From contig VGSH01000024.1 of NCBI GenBank assembly GCA_016875025.1, forward strand, positions 1 through 32,515: 32,515 bases of DNA, given 5' to 3'. Position numbers and translations under genes: made by a program. Shown one piece after another: positions 23,161-31,722 of the stretch (position 1 is its first letter; each line of letters starts with the position of its first letter). Below the pieces are notes generated by a model, which was not told the DNA's origin, searched no databases, and worked only from the letters and a program-made list of their open reading frames with translations. This stretch comes from Deltaproteobacteria bacterium (GTDB taxonomy: Bacteria > Desulfobacterota > WTBG01 > CAIYCZ01 > CAIRTM01).

Positions 23161-24573
23161 TCAACGTTTTACAAAACAGCATTTTCCGTTCTGCTCAAGT
23201 CGGATACTTCGCACAGGATCCAGGCGGAGCGGTATTTCCGGGCCAAGCAGTTTCTCAAAGCGGTGCCTGATGCGTGTATTGGTATCCTCAATCGCTGCAT
23301 TGCTACAATAAACAATATCAACCGCTACATTAAGATTATCCCCCTGCACAGCCTGAAAAACAACCACCCCGGGTTCATCCTGCAGGATAGCGGCAACCTG
23401 CGAAGGTGCGACCCGCAAGCCGGCGGCTGTTTGAAAGCAGTCTCGGGTGCGGCCGTCTAAATCGCCCATCAGGGGCATGCCGCGGCCGCAGGTGCATGGC
23501 TCTTCATAATAATGGCCCACATCGCCTACACGGTAGCGGATTAGGGGCATCAGATAATTTTCCATATCGGTCACGACGATTTCTCCGATTTCTCCGGCGC
23601 TTACAGGCTGGTTTCGCCGGTCCAGGAATTCCGTGTGGTAGCAGTCCGTGGCCATGTGCATGCCGCGGTGAACATTGCATGAGAACGCGACCCCCTCGAT
23701 TTCATGGGGTGAATAGCGGTTAAACATTTCGGTTGCAAAAAAACGCTGCAGTTCGCTGCGCAGCGACCGGCTGTATGTACCCAGCACGAAAGTTTTCGGG
23801 ATATGCAGGCGCGGCAGACTGTGGCGCTCAATGAAATCCTTCAGTATCGGCAGATTGAAATCAAGCGTTTCAAACATATAGGGCCTGCGCGCTGCCAGTG
23901 TATCGTACCAGCTGCGGATCTGTTCATCGTCGCCGGTCTCCTGGCTGTGATAGGGTACAAGCACACGGCGCCTGTGGGCGACAGCCAGGGCGGCTTCGCG
24001 CATATTCATGAACGGTTCGCGATCATCGGCCCTTCCGGTATATTTCCCCCTGAACTGGGAGTGACCGGAGTAGTGCAGGGTTGCCGAAGCGACCCCCAGG
24101 CGCCAGCCGCAGGCATACATCTGCCGTAGATGGTTTGCATATTTTTTTTGAAACGTGTCAAAGGTAAACGGGATTTGAAACCGTATGCCCGTCGTACCCG
24201 AGGTATGCGCGACATCATAGCCTTTCTGTGCGCTGAGGCCGAAGCCGTCTTCCTGCTGGGCCCGGCTTAATAGCTGCTTGTCGACAACAGGCAGATCAAG
24301 CATATTGTGGAGAGCGTCGAATTTGCGGGGATCAACATTGCTGCTTTTCCACAGATTGCGGTAAAAGGGGATCGTTTCATAGGTGGTATCTAATAACTGC
24401 TTCAGACGAAGCCATCTGAGAACTTCGAGCTCCTGCCGGGTAAGCCACTGGTTTCTCTGAAGTTCCAGAAAGTGCGACCAGGCCCGGCAGGAGGTCATGG
24501 CCGCCAGAACCTGATAGCCGGATTCCACACAGCATGTGTAGGGTGTGCGAGCTGTTTTTGACAGGTAGCTCAT
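23161..24573 (-). CDS. CapK/phenylacetate-CoA ligase-like adenylate-forming enzyme
   Basis: The 470-residue product belongs to the PaaK/CapK branch of the ANL superfamily. The N-terminal TTYETIPFYRNLW (63-75) is a strong family mark. The ATP-binding loop AHTSGTTG is at about 122-129, followed by NRYSPHEIEGVAF and the hinge-region RYRVGDVGHYYEEPCTCGRGMP. CapK homologues sit in capsule and O-antigen clusters, where they are thought to activate a small acid for attachment to a sugar or lipid. It is the first gene of the glycan operon. AGGAGAG is just before ATG 24573. An early Cys pair and Met-rich start may be atypical. Confidence 0.87.
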   Translation of the reverse strand: MSYLSKTARTPYTCCVESGYQVLAAMTSCRAWSHFLELQRNQWLTRQELEVLRWLRLKQLLDTTYETIPFYRNLWKSSNVDPRKFDALHNMLDLPVVDKQLLSRAQQEDGFGLSAQKGYDVAHTSGTTGIRFQIPFTFDTFQKKYANHLRQMYACGWRLGVASATLHYSGHSQFRGKYTGRADDREPFMNMREAALAVAHRRRVLVPYHSQETGDDEQIRSWYDTLAARRPYMFETLDFNLPILKDFIERHSLPRLHIPKTFVLGTYSRSLRSELQRFFATEMFNRYSPHEIEGVAFSCNVHRGMHMATDCYHTEFLDRRNQPVSAGEIGEIVVTDMENYLMPLIRYRVGDVGHYYEEPCTCGRGMPLMGDLDGRTRDCFQTAAGLRVAPSQVAAILQDEPGVVVFQAVQGDNLNVAVDIVYCSNAAIEDTNTRIRHRFEKLLGPEIPLRLDPVRSIRLEQNGKCCFVKR

Positions 24574-24648
24574 TGACTCTCCTGTTACAGACTGTCGTTA
24601 AAAAGCCTTACACCGTATCGTACGTCATGCGCGTCTAACGGCACAAGT

Positions 24649-24678
24649 CTTATAAAATAAATTATTATATTTTGTAAA
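24649..24678 (-). promoter_or_regulatory. Candidate glycan operon promoter
   Basis: On the minus strand: TTTACA (24678-24673), 18-bp AT-only spacer, TTATAA (24654-24649). It lies in the only strongly AT-rich block near the operon start, leaving a leader of about 70 nt. Confidence 0.45.
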
Positions 24679-24697
24679 GTAAATATAATCTGGGTCA

Positions 24698-24739
24698 GAA
24701 CCGACGCCCTTGCACGCCGAAAGGAACGGGCTGCGGTTC
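24698..24739 (-). terminator. Possible hairpin downstream of rho
   Basis: GAACCG and GCCC pair with GGGC and CGGTTC, with two mismatches between. There is no U-tract, so it may only be a stabilising 3' hairpin. Confidence 0.35.
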
Positions 24740-24782
24740 TCCTCACGTAATAAACGGAGGCGGGAACGGTTACGAGGCTTTT

Positions 24783-25886
<1,104 letters not shown>

Positions 25887-26056
25887 ACTCTCCTCATGGT
25901 TTGCAATGTGGTTGATGGCAGCGGGCGGAAAGCGCGCACGCAACGCTTTGAACGTGAGCGCCTGCGCCCACCGGCGCAGCCTTGATTGAGCGGTGCTTCT
26001 GTGTAAGCAGGTTACCGGCAGGAACCCGTAGCGGTATTCCCCTTGTTCTGAGGGTG

Positions 26057-26085
26057 AGTATAGCACGAATGAAGCGCACCACCAA
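26057..26085 (-). promoter_or_regulatory. rho promoter
   Basis: On the minus strand: TTGGTG (26085-26080), 17-bp spacer, TATACT (26062-26057). The predicted start near 26050 gives a leader of about 165 nt, long enough for Rho autoregulation. Confidence 0.65.
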
Positions 26086-26121
26086 GGTATTTGCAGGCTC
26101 AGGCCGGTGCCATCAGCGCGT

Positions 26122-27375
26122 TCAGCGGATTACTTCCTGCTCTCGCAGCTCCGCAAGGTCATCCTCTCCGTACCCGAGGCCCAGCAGAATCTCGCGGCTG
26201 TGCTCACCGGGGGCGGGCGCGGCCGCGCGCATACCGGCCTGTGCGGCGCTGAAACGGGCCGGATAGCCGGGCAGCTTGACGCGGCCGTGCGCGGGGTGGT
26301 CGAACTCAACCACGTAGGCGTTTTCCAGGGCTTGAGGATCGTCGAGCACTTCACCGATATGCTGAACCGGGGTAAACATCAGCCCGTTTCGCTGAAACAC
26401 GCCGATCCATTCGTCGCAGGTGCGCGTGGCCAGAACCCGGTCGAATATCGCAACCAGTTCGGCGACATTGCTGCGACGGGACTGCGCATCGCCGAAGCGG
26501 GAATCAGACAGCAGTTCCTGTTGGCCGGTAATTTCGCAAAACTTCTCCCAGTACTTTCCTTCAGGATGATGTACGCCGATGATCCACTGGCCGTCGGCGC
26601 ATTGAAAGCTGTTGCGCAGGGGCGAGTTTTCATAGCGCTTCCAGGCAAAGGCGGTGTCGCGGTTCAACACGCTCTTGGCGTACAGGTTGCAGTACATCAG
26701 CCACAGCCCGGAGCTGTAAAGCGATGTATGCACGGACTGGGCGATGCCGTGGCGCTCGCGCGCGAACAGTGCGGCTAGGATGGCATGGCTCGTGGTAATG
26801 GCAGCAGCCTGATCAAGTACCGCCATGTGAATCAGGGCCGGATTTTGATCGTCGTACAGGTACATCATGCCGGAGCGGGCCTGTCCCATGGGATCAAATG
26901 CGCCCAGATCAGCTGCCGGGCCCTTTTCTCCGTAGCCGGAAACCCCGGCGTGAATAATGGCGGGATTGATGCGCCGCACGGATTCATAGTCAATGCCCAG
27001 CGCGGCCGTGGTGCTCAGGCGCAGATTGGTCAGAAACACGTCGGCTGTGGCGACCAGGCGTCTAAAGACTTCACGGCCCTTTTCTTTTTGTATGTCAAGG
27101 TGCAGCCCCTTCTTATTGCGGTTGGAGATTTCAAACATGATGCTCTCGCCGCCGGGAACGGTAATATCAACCCCGCCCAGCACGTTCCAGAAGCGCTCCG
27201 GGTCACCGTGGCCGGTTTCAATCTTGATGACCTCAGCACCCAGATCGCCCAGAATCGCGCTCGCGCCGGGCCCGGCATGAAACACGCCGTACTCAACAAC
27301 GCGTATGCCGCTGAGCGGCCCCTGTGCAAGGACAGCGGACGCTGAAGTTTCCGGGTTTGTGAGGTTTTCCTGCAT
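26122..27375 (-). CDS. CaiB/BaiF family (class III) CoA-transferase
   Basis: The enzyme moves CoA between an acyl-CoA and a carboxylic acid. The 417-residue product begins the family fold with GPLSGIRVVEYG and GDLGAEVIKIE. NRNKKGLHLDIQKEKGREVF and SGYGEKGPAADLGAFD follow, the latter region carrying the catalytic Asp. WIGVHHPEGKYWEKF and FTPVQHIGEVLDDPQA appear in the C-terminal part. ATG 27375 is preferred to TTG 27423 or ATG 27390 because GGAG lies 5 nt before it and the promoter's predicted start is at about 27423. The substrate is unknown. Its divergent partner operon makes prenyl-FMN, which hints at aromatic or unsaturated acid metabolism. Confidence 0.93.
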   Translation of the reverse strand: MQENLTNPETSASAVLAQGPLSGIRVVEYGVFHAGPGASAILGDLGAEVIKIETGHGDPERFWNVLGGVDITVPGGESIMFEISNRNKKGLHLDIQKEKGREVFRRLVATADVFLTNLRLSTTAALGIDYESVRRINPAIIHAGVSGYGEKGPAADLGAFDPMGQARSGMMYLYDDQNPALIHMAVLDQAAAITTSHAILAALFARERHGIAQSVHTSLYSSGLWLMYCNLYAKSVLNRDTAFAWKRYENSPLRNSFQCADGQWIIGVHHPEGKYWEKFCEITGQQELLSDSRFGDAQSRRSNVAELVAIFDRVLATRTCDEWIGVFQRNGLMFTPVQHIGEVLDDPQALENAYVVEFDHPAHGRVKLPGYPARFSAAQAGMRAAAPAPGEHSREILLGLGYGEDDLAELREQEVIR

Positions 27376-27429
27376 TGGTGCTCCGGACATTGGTGCGGGA
27401 AAAAAGTATTTTAAATCCGACAATCAATG

Positions 27430-27459
27430 TGTATAGTGCATCAATGAAGCTGATGTCAA
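27430..27459 (-). promoter_or_regulatory. CoA-transferase promoter
   Basis: On the minus strand: TTGACA (27459-27454), 18-bp spacer, TATACA (27435-27430). Confidence 0.7.
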
Positions 27460-27505
27460 GACAAACGCAGCCGGCATTCCCATCAAACAGCAGGAAAGAC
27501 TGCAC

Positions 27506-27772
27506 ATGATACATGTTACGATAAAACGGCTCGGCCCCTTTCGCTCCCTGGCCGGCGTCTCAGGCGCGGACGGCGCGCGCACAGTTGAGCTTGCCCCGGG
27601 CGCCTGCCTCGGCGATGCGCTGCTGTGTGCGGAGCTGCCTGCCGATGTACCGCGAATTGTGCTGCTGAACGGGACCCAGCGCAGCGATGACCCGCAGCTG
27701 AATGACGGTGATATCATAACGGTATTCCCGCCGATTGCGGGCGGCTCTGCGGGGAAAGCATGGATACAGTAA
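27506..27772 (+). CDS. MoaD/ThiS-like ubiquitin-fold protein with C-terminal tail
   Basis: The 88-residue beta-grasp protein fits the MoaD/ThiS size and pattern: MIHVTIKRLGPFRSLAG, then the hydrophobic IVLLNG and LNDGDIITVFPPIAGG core. Family members end in GlyGly, which is adenylated by an E1-like enzyme and thiocarboxylated to donate sulfur. Here the GG is at residues 79-80 but eight residues (SAGKAWIQ) follow. It might be processed, or act without thiocarboxylate chemistry. Its last 13 bp overlap the start of the LpdD-like gene. GGAAAG is upstream of ATG 27506. No MoaE, MoeB/ThiF or JAMM protease is in the window. It is the first gene of the prenyl-FMN operon, which is unusual company. Confidence 0.8.
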   Translation: MIHVTIKRLGPFRSLAGVSGADGARTVELAPGACLGDALLCAELPADVPRIVLLNGTQRSDDPQLNDGDIITVFPPIAGGSAGKAWIQ

Positions 27773-28143
27773 GCGCGGGAACAGGGCTGTTTGCCGTGAG
27801 CGCCTCGCTGCAGACAATCGGTGAGGATGTGCTCATAGCGGTGTGGGGCGGCACGCTGCCGCATATCGGCGCGCTTGCGGTTGCAATCCCGCACCCGGAG
27901 AGCACCCCTGAGCGTGAGCGCAGCTCAACTGTGCTGCAGTTCAGCTTTCCGGGACATCGCGACGAGGTAGTCGCGCGCCGGGTTGCCGAGCGGGTCGCCT
28001 CAGCCCTGCAGCGCACGGTCGCAGTCAGCGCCGGCATTCATATCCCTGACATAACCCCGGATGGAATTGAAGCGGTGCTTGCCAACACGGACGCCCTCAT
28101 TGAGAATAGTATCATCGTGCTGCGGGGGAAGTATCATGACTAA
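27760..28143 (+). CDS. LpdD-like prenylated-flavin chaperone
   Basis: The 127-residue product resembles the LpdD/PAC family. VSASLQTIGEDVLIAVWGG is the typical opening, with TLPHIGALAVAIPHP following and TVAVSAGIHIPDITPDGIE further on. Members help pass prenyl-FMN from UbiX to UbiD-type decarboxylases, as in the gallate decarboxylase system LpdB/LpdC/LpdD. The gene overlaps the MoaD-like gene by 13 bp at its start and ubiX by 8 bp at its end, so all three are co-translated. No UbiD-type decarboxylase is in the window. Confidence 0.85.
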   Translation: MDTVSAGTGLFAVSASLQTIGEDVLIAVWGGTLPHIGALAVAIPHPESTPERERSSTVLQFSFPGHRDEVVARRVAERVASALQRTVAVSAGIHIPDITPDGIEAVLANTDALIENSIIVLRGKYHD

Positions 28144-28711
28144 GATTGTCGTAGCCCTGAGCGGGGCAAGCGGCCAGGTGTACGGCAGGCGCCTGATGGA
28201 AGTGCTTGCGCAGACCCCGGGCGTTGAAACGCACCTGATTATCAGCCCGTCGGCCCGCGCTATTATCGCGCATGAACTCGGAGCCGACGCGCCGGCCGAG
28301 ATTGAAAAACTGGCCGCGCATGTATATGAAAACTCAAATGTGGGCGCTGCGCCGGCCAGCGGCTCGTTTCTGCTTGACGCGATGGTTGTGGCGCCGTGCA
28401 GCATCAAAACCATGTCGGCCATCGCGCACAGCTACGCCGACAACCTGATTACGCGGGCTGCGGACGTGATGCTCAAAGAGCGCCGCAGCCTGTTGCTCAT
28501 GGTGCGCGAAACGCCCCTGCATCTCGGGCATTTGAAAAACATGGCCCGCATTGCCGAAATGGGCGGCATCATCGTTCCGCCGGTGCCCGCGTTCTATCAC
28601 CACCCCCGCACCATCGGCGACATCGTCGATCACAGCGTGGGCAGGGTGCTCGACCTGCTGAAGATTCCGCATCATCTGTTCAGGCGCTGGAACGGGTCAA
28701 TCGCGGATTGA
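28136..28711 (+). CDS. ubiX: Flavin prenyltransferase UbiX
   Basis: The enzyme joins dimethylallyl (mono)phosphate to reduced FMN to make prenyl-FMN, the cofactor of UbiD decarboxylases. It has 191 residues. The Rossmann-like start GASGQVYG is at 10-17. Family motifs VAPCSIKTMSAIAHSYADNL, RAADVMLKERRSLLLMVRETPLHLGHL and PPVPAFYHHPRTIGDIVDHSVGRVLDLL are all intact. GGGGAAG sits just before ATG 28136, which therefore is the start. It is the last gene of the operon and converges on, and overlaps, the small lipoprotein gene. Confidence 0.96.
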   Translation: MTKIVVALSGASGQVYGRRLMEVLAQTPGVETHLIISPSARAIIAHELGADAPAEIEKLAAHVYENSNVGAAPASGSFLLDAMVVAPCSIKTMSAIAHSYADNLITRAADVMLKERRSLLLMVRETPLHLGHLKNMARIAEMGGIIVPPVPAFYHHPRTIGDIVDHSVGRVLDLLKIPHHLFRRWNGSIAD

Positions 28712-28930
28712 GTCCTGCTCCAGATCCTCGGTGTGCTGCCGGGACATTTCGCCCACGCGGCGGGCCTTGTCAAGCGGGCGATTGATTGCATCGGTTGCGT
28801 CCCGGGCAACGTCATCGGTAAACTGTTCGATACGACCCTGTTCCTCCTGGTCCGGCTCCTGTTGTGCCGAGCATGCAGCAAGGCTGATGGTCGCGCACAG
28901 GCACAGAAAAGGCAGCAATAGTTTTTTCAT
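28697..28930 (-). CDS. Small lipoprotein
   Basis: The 77-residue product has a lipoprotein signal peptide with lipobox LAAC, lipidated Cys at residue 20. The mature part (about 57 residues) is charged and helical (RIEQFTDDVARDATDAINRPLDKARRVGEM), like small coiled-coil lipoproteins of unknown function. AAAGGAT lies before ATG 28930. Its end overlaps the ubiX end by 15 bp tail to tail. Confidence 0.7.
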   Translation of the reverse strand: MKKLLLPFLCLCATISLAACSAQQEPDQEEQGRIEQFTDDVARDATDAINRPLDKARRVGEMSRQHTEDLEQDSIRD

Positions 28931-29008
28931 GCGGGATCCTTTCGGCAATAATGAGCACATATGCCTGCCACAGTATCACAACCAGGATGTGTGCGCAAAA
29001 ATGTTTTC

Positions 29009-29036
29009 TTGACAGCCGGCGCACTCCTTTTATATC
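29009..29036 (+). promoter_or_regulatory. Promoter of the NSS symporter
   Basis: TTGACA (29009-29014), 16-bp spacer, TATATC (29031-29036). The predicted leader is about 60 nt. Confidence 0.7.
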
Positions 29037-29105
29037 GTTGGTACCCCTGCGCTGTAAAGATTTTGGCCGGATGACCATGGAACATATATCCTGAACAGGT
29101 ATACG

Positions 29106-30464
29106 ATGGCACCACAGCGTGAACACTGGGCCAGCCGCTTCGGATTTGTGCTGGCGGCCGCAGGCTCGGCAATCGGGCTGGGCAATCTCTGGCGCTTTCC
29201 CTACAAGTGCGGTGAATACGGGGGCGGGGCCTTTCTGGCAGCCTACCTTGTCTCCGTGGCGATTCTCGGCCTGCCGGTGTTGATAGCAGAAATTATCATC
29301 GGCCGCAGCGCCCAGAAAAATCCTGTGGGCGCCTTCCGCGAACTGCGCGCAAGCCGGTTCTGGCCGCTGGTCGGCTGGCTGGGCATTCTGGCGGGTTTTA
29401 TTATCCTGTCCTACTACAGCGTGGTCGGAGGCTGGATTCTGCACTATATTGCGTCCACGGTTCTGTCCGGATTTCAGGCCGGGCTTGCAGCCGGGCAGTT
29501 CCATGAGCTTATGTCCAGCCCGGCGCGGCAGATTGGATGCCACGGACTGTTCATGCTGCTGACCATTTTTATCGTGCGCGGCGGCATCAGCTCCGGCATC
29601 GAGCGCTGGAACAAGCTGCTGATGCCCGCCTTGTTCCTCATCCTCATCGGTCTGACGATACGCTCTCTCATCAGCCCCGGCGCAGGACATGCCCTGCGCT
29701 TTCTGCTGCAGCCTGATTTTTCACAGCTGACCCGCACAGGTATCCTTGAAGCGCTGGGCAGCGCGTTTTTCTCCCTGAGCCTGGGCATGGGCGCCATGCT
29801 TACCTACGGCAGCTATCTTGACAAAAACACCAACATATCCAGCGCAGCCCTTGAAATAAGCGCGCTGGACACGTGTTTTTCCGTGATGGCCGGGCTGATG
29901 ATTTTCCCGATCGTATTTTCCTGCGGTCTTGATCCGGGTGCCGGACCCGGCCTGCTGTTTGTGACTCTGCCGGAGGTCTTCGCGCAGATGCCGGGAGGGC
30001 GCATGTGCGGATTTTTCTTTTTCGTGCTGGTAGCCTTTGCAGCGATTACCTCGGCCATATCTCTTTTGGAAGTGGTGGTGTCTTTTTTTATCGATGAGCT
30101 GTGCTGGACCCGCAGGCGGGCAGACTACACGCTTGGAGCGGTCATCTTCGTATGCGGCATCCCTTCGGCACTGTCGTTTAACCTGTGGAGCGGGCTCACC
30201 CTTATGGGCGGAAAAAATATCTTCGATCTGCTCGACGGGTTCGCCAGCAATATCCTGCTGCCGCTGGGAGGTCTGGGCATCGCGATATTCGCCGGCTGGG
30301 TGCTGACCCACGGTGAGAAGGAAGCCGAGATCAAACGGGTTGAAAATGCCTTTCACTTCTACGATATCTGGCATATTCTAATTAAATACATCACCCCGGT
30401 TGCGCTTGTTATCGTGCTGCTGTACACGACCGGCATAATCGGACTATTATCAAAGTATTTCTGA
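29106..30464 (+). CDS. Neurotransmitter:sodium symporter (NSS/SLC6 family)
   Basis: The 452-residue, 11 to 12-helix transporter belongs to the LeuT/MhsT fold family. The first helix carries the hallmark [17 protein letters not shown], which binds sodium and the amino acid. NGGGAF in relatives is YGGGAF here. [20 protein letters not shown] in the second repeat is also diagnostic. Members import amino acids, often tryptophan, tyrosine, leucine or similar, with sodium. The substrate cannot be predicted. It lies 20 bp upstream of the Msr gene and may share its transcript. Confidence 0.95.
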   Translation: MAPQREHWASRFGFVLAAAGSAIGLGNLWRFPYKCGEYGGGAFLAAYLVSVAILGLPVLIAEIIIGRSAQKNPVGAFRELRASRFWPLVGWLGILAGFIILSYYSVVGGWILHYIASTVLSGFQAGLAAGQFHELMSSPARQIGCHGLFMLLTIFIVRGGISSGIERWNKLLMPALFLILIGLTIRSLISPGAGHALRFLLQPDFSQLTRTGILEALGSAFFSLSLGMGAMLTYGSYLDKNTNISSAALEISALDTCFSVMAGLMIFPIVFSCGLDPGAGPGLLFVTLPEVFAQMPGGRMCGFFFFVLVAFAAITSAISLLEVVVSFFIDELCWTRRRADYTLGAVIFVCGIPSALSFNLWSGLTLMGGKNIFDLLDGFASNILLPLGGLGIAIFAGWVLTHGEKEAEIKRVENAFHFYDIWHILIKYITPVALVIVLLYTTGIIGLLSKYF

Positions 30465-30496
30465 ACGGCTGTTTCAAAACACCCATGAGGTATATG

Positions 30497-31588
30497 ATGA
30501 AGTATGTTCAAACCATGAGTGCATTGCTTCTGGCAGCAACACTTCTTGCCTGTTCGCCGCAGTCCGATGAGCAGACACGTCTATCCGGCAGAGCTGATAT
30601 TCAGGTGAAAGTACCCGCAGAAAGGAGTACTGTTATGAAACCGACCGATGCTGAATTAAAGCAGCGCCTGACACCCGAGCAGTACCGGGTAACGCAGCAG
30701 GCCGGAACCGAACCAGCCTACAGCGGAGAGTATGACAGGCATTTCGAGCCCGGCATCTATGTTGATGTCGTTTCCGGTCAAGTGCTTTTTACCAGCCTTG
30801 AAAAGTATGATTCGGGCTGCGGCTGGCCGGCATTCACCCGCCCGGTCGAAAGCACGGCGCTGGTTGAGCGGGCAGATACCTCCTATGGCATGCGCAGAAC
30901 CGAGGTGCGCAGCGCCGGGGCTGATTCGCATCTGGGCCATGTGTTTGAGGATGGCCCGGCTGATAAAGGAGGCCTGCGCTACTGCATTAATTCTGCGGCT
31001 CTGCGTTTCGTTCCGCTTAAGGATATGGAAGCACAGGGTTATGGCGCGTACCTTGAGCGCTTCCGGGAAGCCGGCATTGCCGTGCCCGCGCCGCAGACAG
31101 AAACCGCCATTCTGGCGGGCGGCTGCTTCTGGGGCATGCAGGAACTGCTGCGCGATATCGACGGCGTGCTTGAAACCCGCGTGGGTTACTGCGGCGGAAA
31201 CCTTCCAAACGCTACCTACGAAGATGTCGGTCGCGGTGAAACCGGTCATGCCGAAGCGGTTGAAATTGTGTTCGACCCTGGACGCATCAGCTTCACACGC
31301 CTGCTGACGGACTGGTTTTTTCGCATGCACGACCCCACTACCCTGAACCGCCAGGGCAATGATCTGGGCAGCAGCTACCGCAGCACGATTTTTTATTTTA
31401 ACGAGACCCAGAAACAACAGGCCCTGGAAGCGATCAAGGAGGTCGAGGCAGCCCGCCGCTGGAGCGCCCCGATTGTGACAACGGTTGAGCCGGTGCGCAA
31501 CTGGTCGGTGGCCGAAGGTTATCATCAGGACTATCTGAAAAAAAACCCCGGCGGCTACACCTGCCATTTCCTGCGCGAGTGGGATTGA
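30497..31588 (+). CDS. msrBA: Lipoprotein MsrB-MsrA fusion (peptide-methionine sulfoxide reductase)
   Basis: The protein has 363 residues from ATG 30497. That start is chosen because GAGGT lies 5 nt upstream; ATG 30485 or 30494 are alternatives. Residues 1-19 are a lipoprotein signal (lipobox LLAC), so the enzyme is attached to a membrane outside the cytoplasm. The MsrB domain (about 45-180) reduces R-sulfoxides: [19 protein letters not shown] and catalytic [11 protein letters not shown]. Its zinc cysteines are absent (YVDVVSG and [10 protein letters not shown] where zinc forms have CxxC). The MsrA domain (about 190-350) reduces S-sulfoxides: catalytic [24 protein letters not shown] and AEGYHQDYL. 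The order B then A matches the PilB-type fusions. It probably repairs oxidised envelope proteins. Confidence 0.94.
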   Translation: MKYVQTMSALLLAATLLACSPQSDEQTRLSGRADIQVKVPAERSTVMKPTDAELKQRLTPEQYRVTQQAGTEPAYSGEYDRHFEPGIYVDVVSGQVLFTSLEKYDSGCGWPAFTRPVESTALVERADTSYGMRRTEVRSAGADSHLGHVFEDGPADKGGLRYCINSAALRFVPLKDMEAQGYGAYLERFREAGIAVPAPQTETAILAGGCFWGMQELLRDIDGVLETRVGYCGGNLPNATYEDVGRGETGHAEAVEIVFDPGRISFTRLLTDWFFRMHDPTTLNRQGNDLGSSYRSTIFYFNETQKQQALEAIKEVEAARRWSAPIVTTVEPVRNWSVAEGYHQDYLKKNPGGYTCHFLREWD

Positions 31589-31593
31589 ACCCT

Positions 31594-31632
31594 GCACAGC
31601 GGCCATCCTTATGAAATGGCCTGTGCTTCGTT
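31594..31632 (+). terminator. Terminator after msrBA
   Basis: GCACAG and GGCCAT pair with ATGGCC and TGTGC around CCTTATGAA. TTCGTTT follows, a weak U-tract. Confidence 0.55.
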
Positions 31633-31659
31633 TAATATGGACAAATCGCTCAAAAAACG

Positions 31660-31683
31660 GCACAATAACTGAACATTTTGTGC
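31660..31683. promoter_or_regulatory. Inverted repeat upstream of resB
   Basis: GCACAA and TTGTGC are exact reverse complements 12 bp apart, about 40 bp before the resB start. It may be a regulator site. Confidence 0.3.
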
Positions 31684-31722
31684 GTATTCTCACTGGTTCA
31701 CAGTAACAGGATAAACTGACTA

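Noticed and set aside
25887-26066. A 60-residue N-terminal extension of Rho
   Set aside because: It does not resemble the Rho N-terminal domain, and a promoter at 26057-26085 would start transcription inside it.
26107-26778. A 223-codon plus-strand frame opposite the CoA-transferase
   Set aside because: It is antisense to a strongly recognised family member; no start signal or domain.
28812-29690. A 292-codon minus-strand frame
   Set aside because: It overlaps the lipoprotein gene and the clear NSS symporter on the other strand, and has no recognisable domain.
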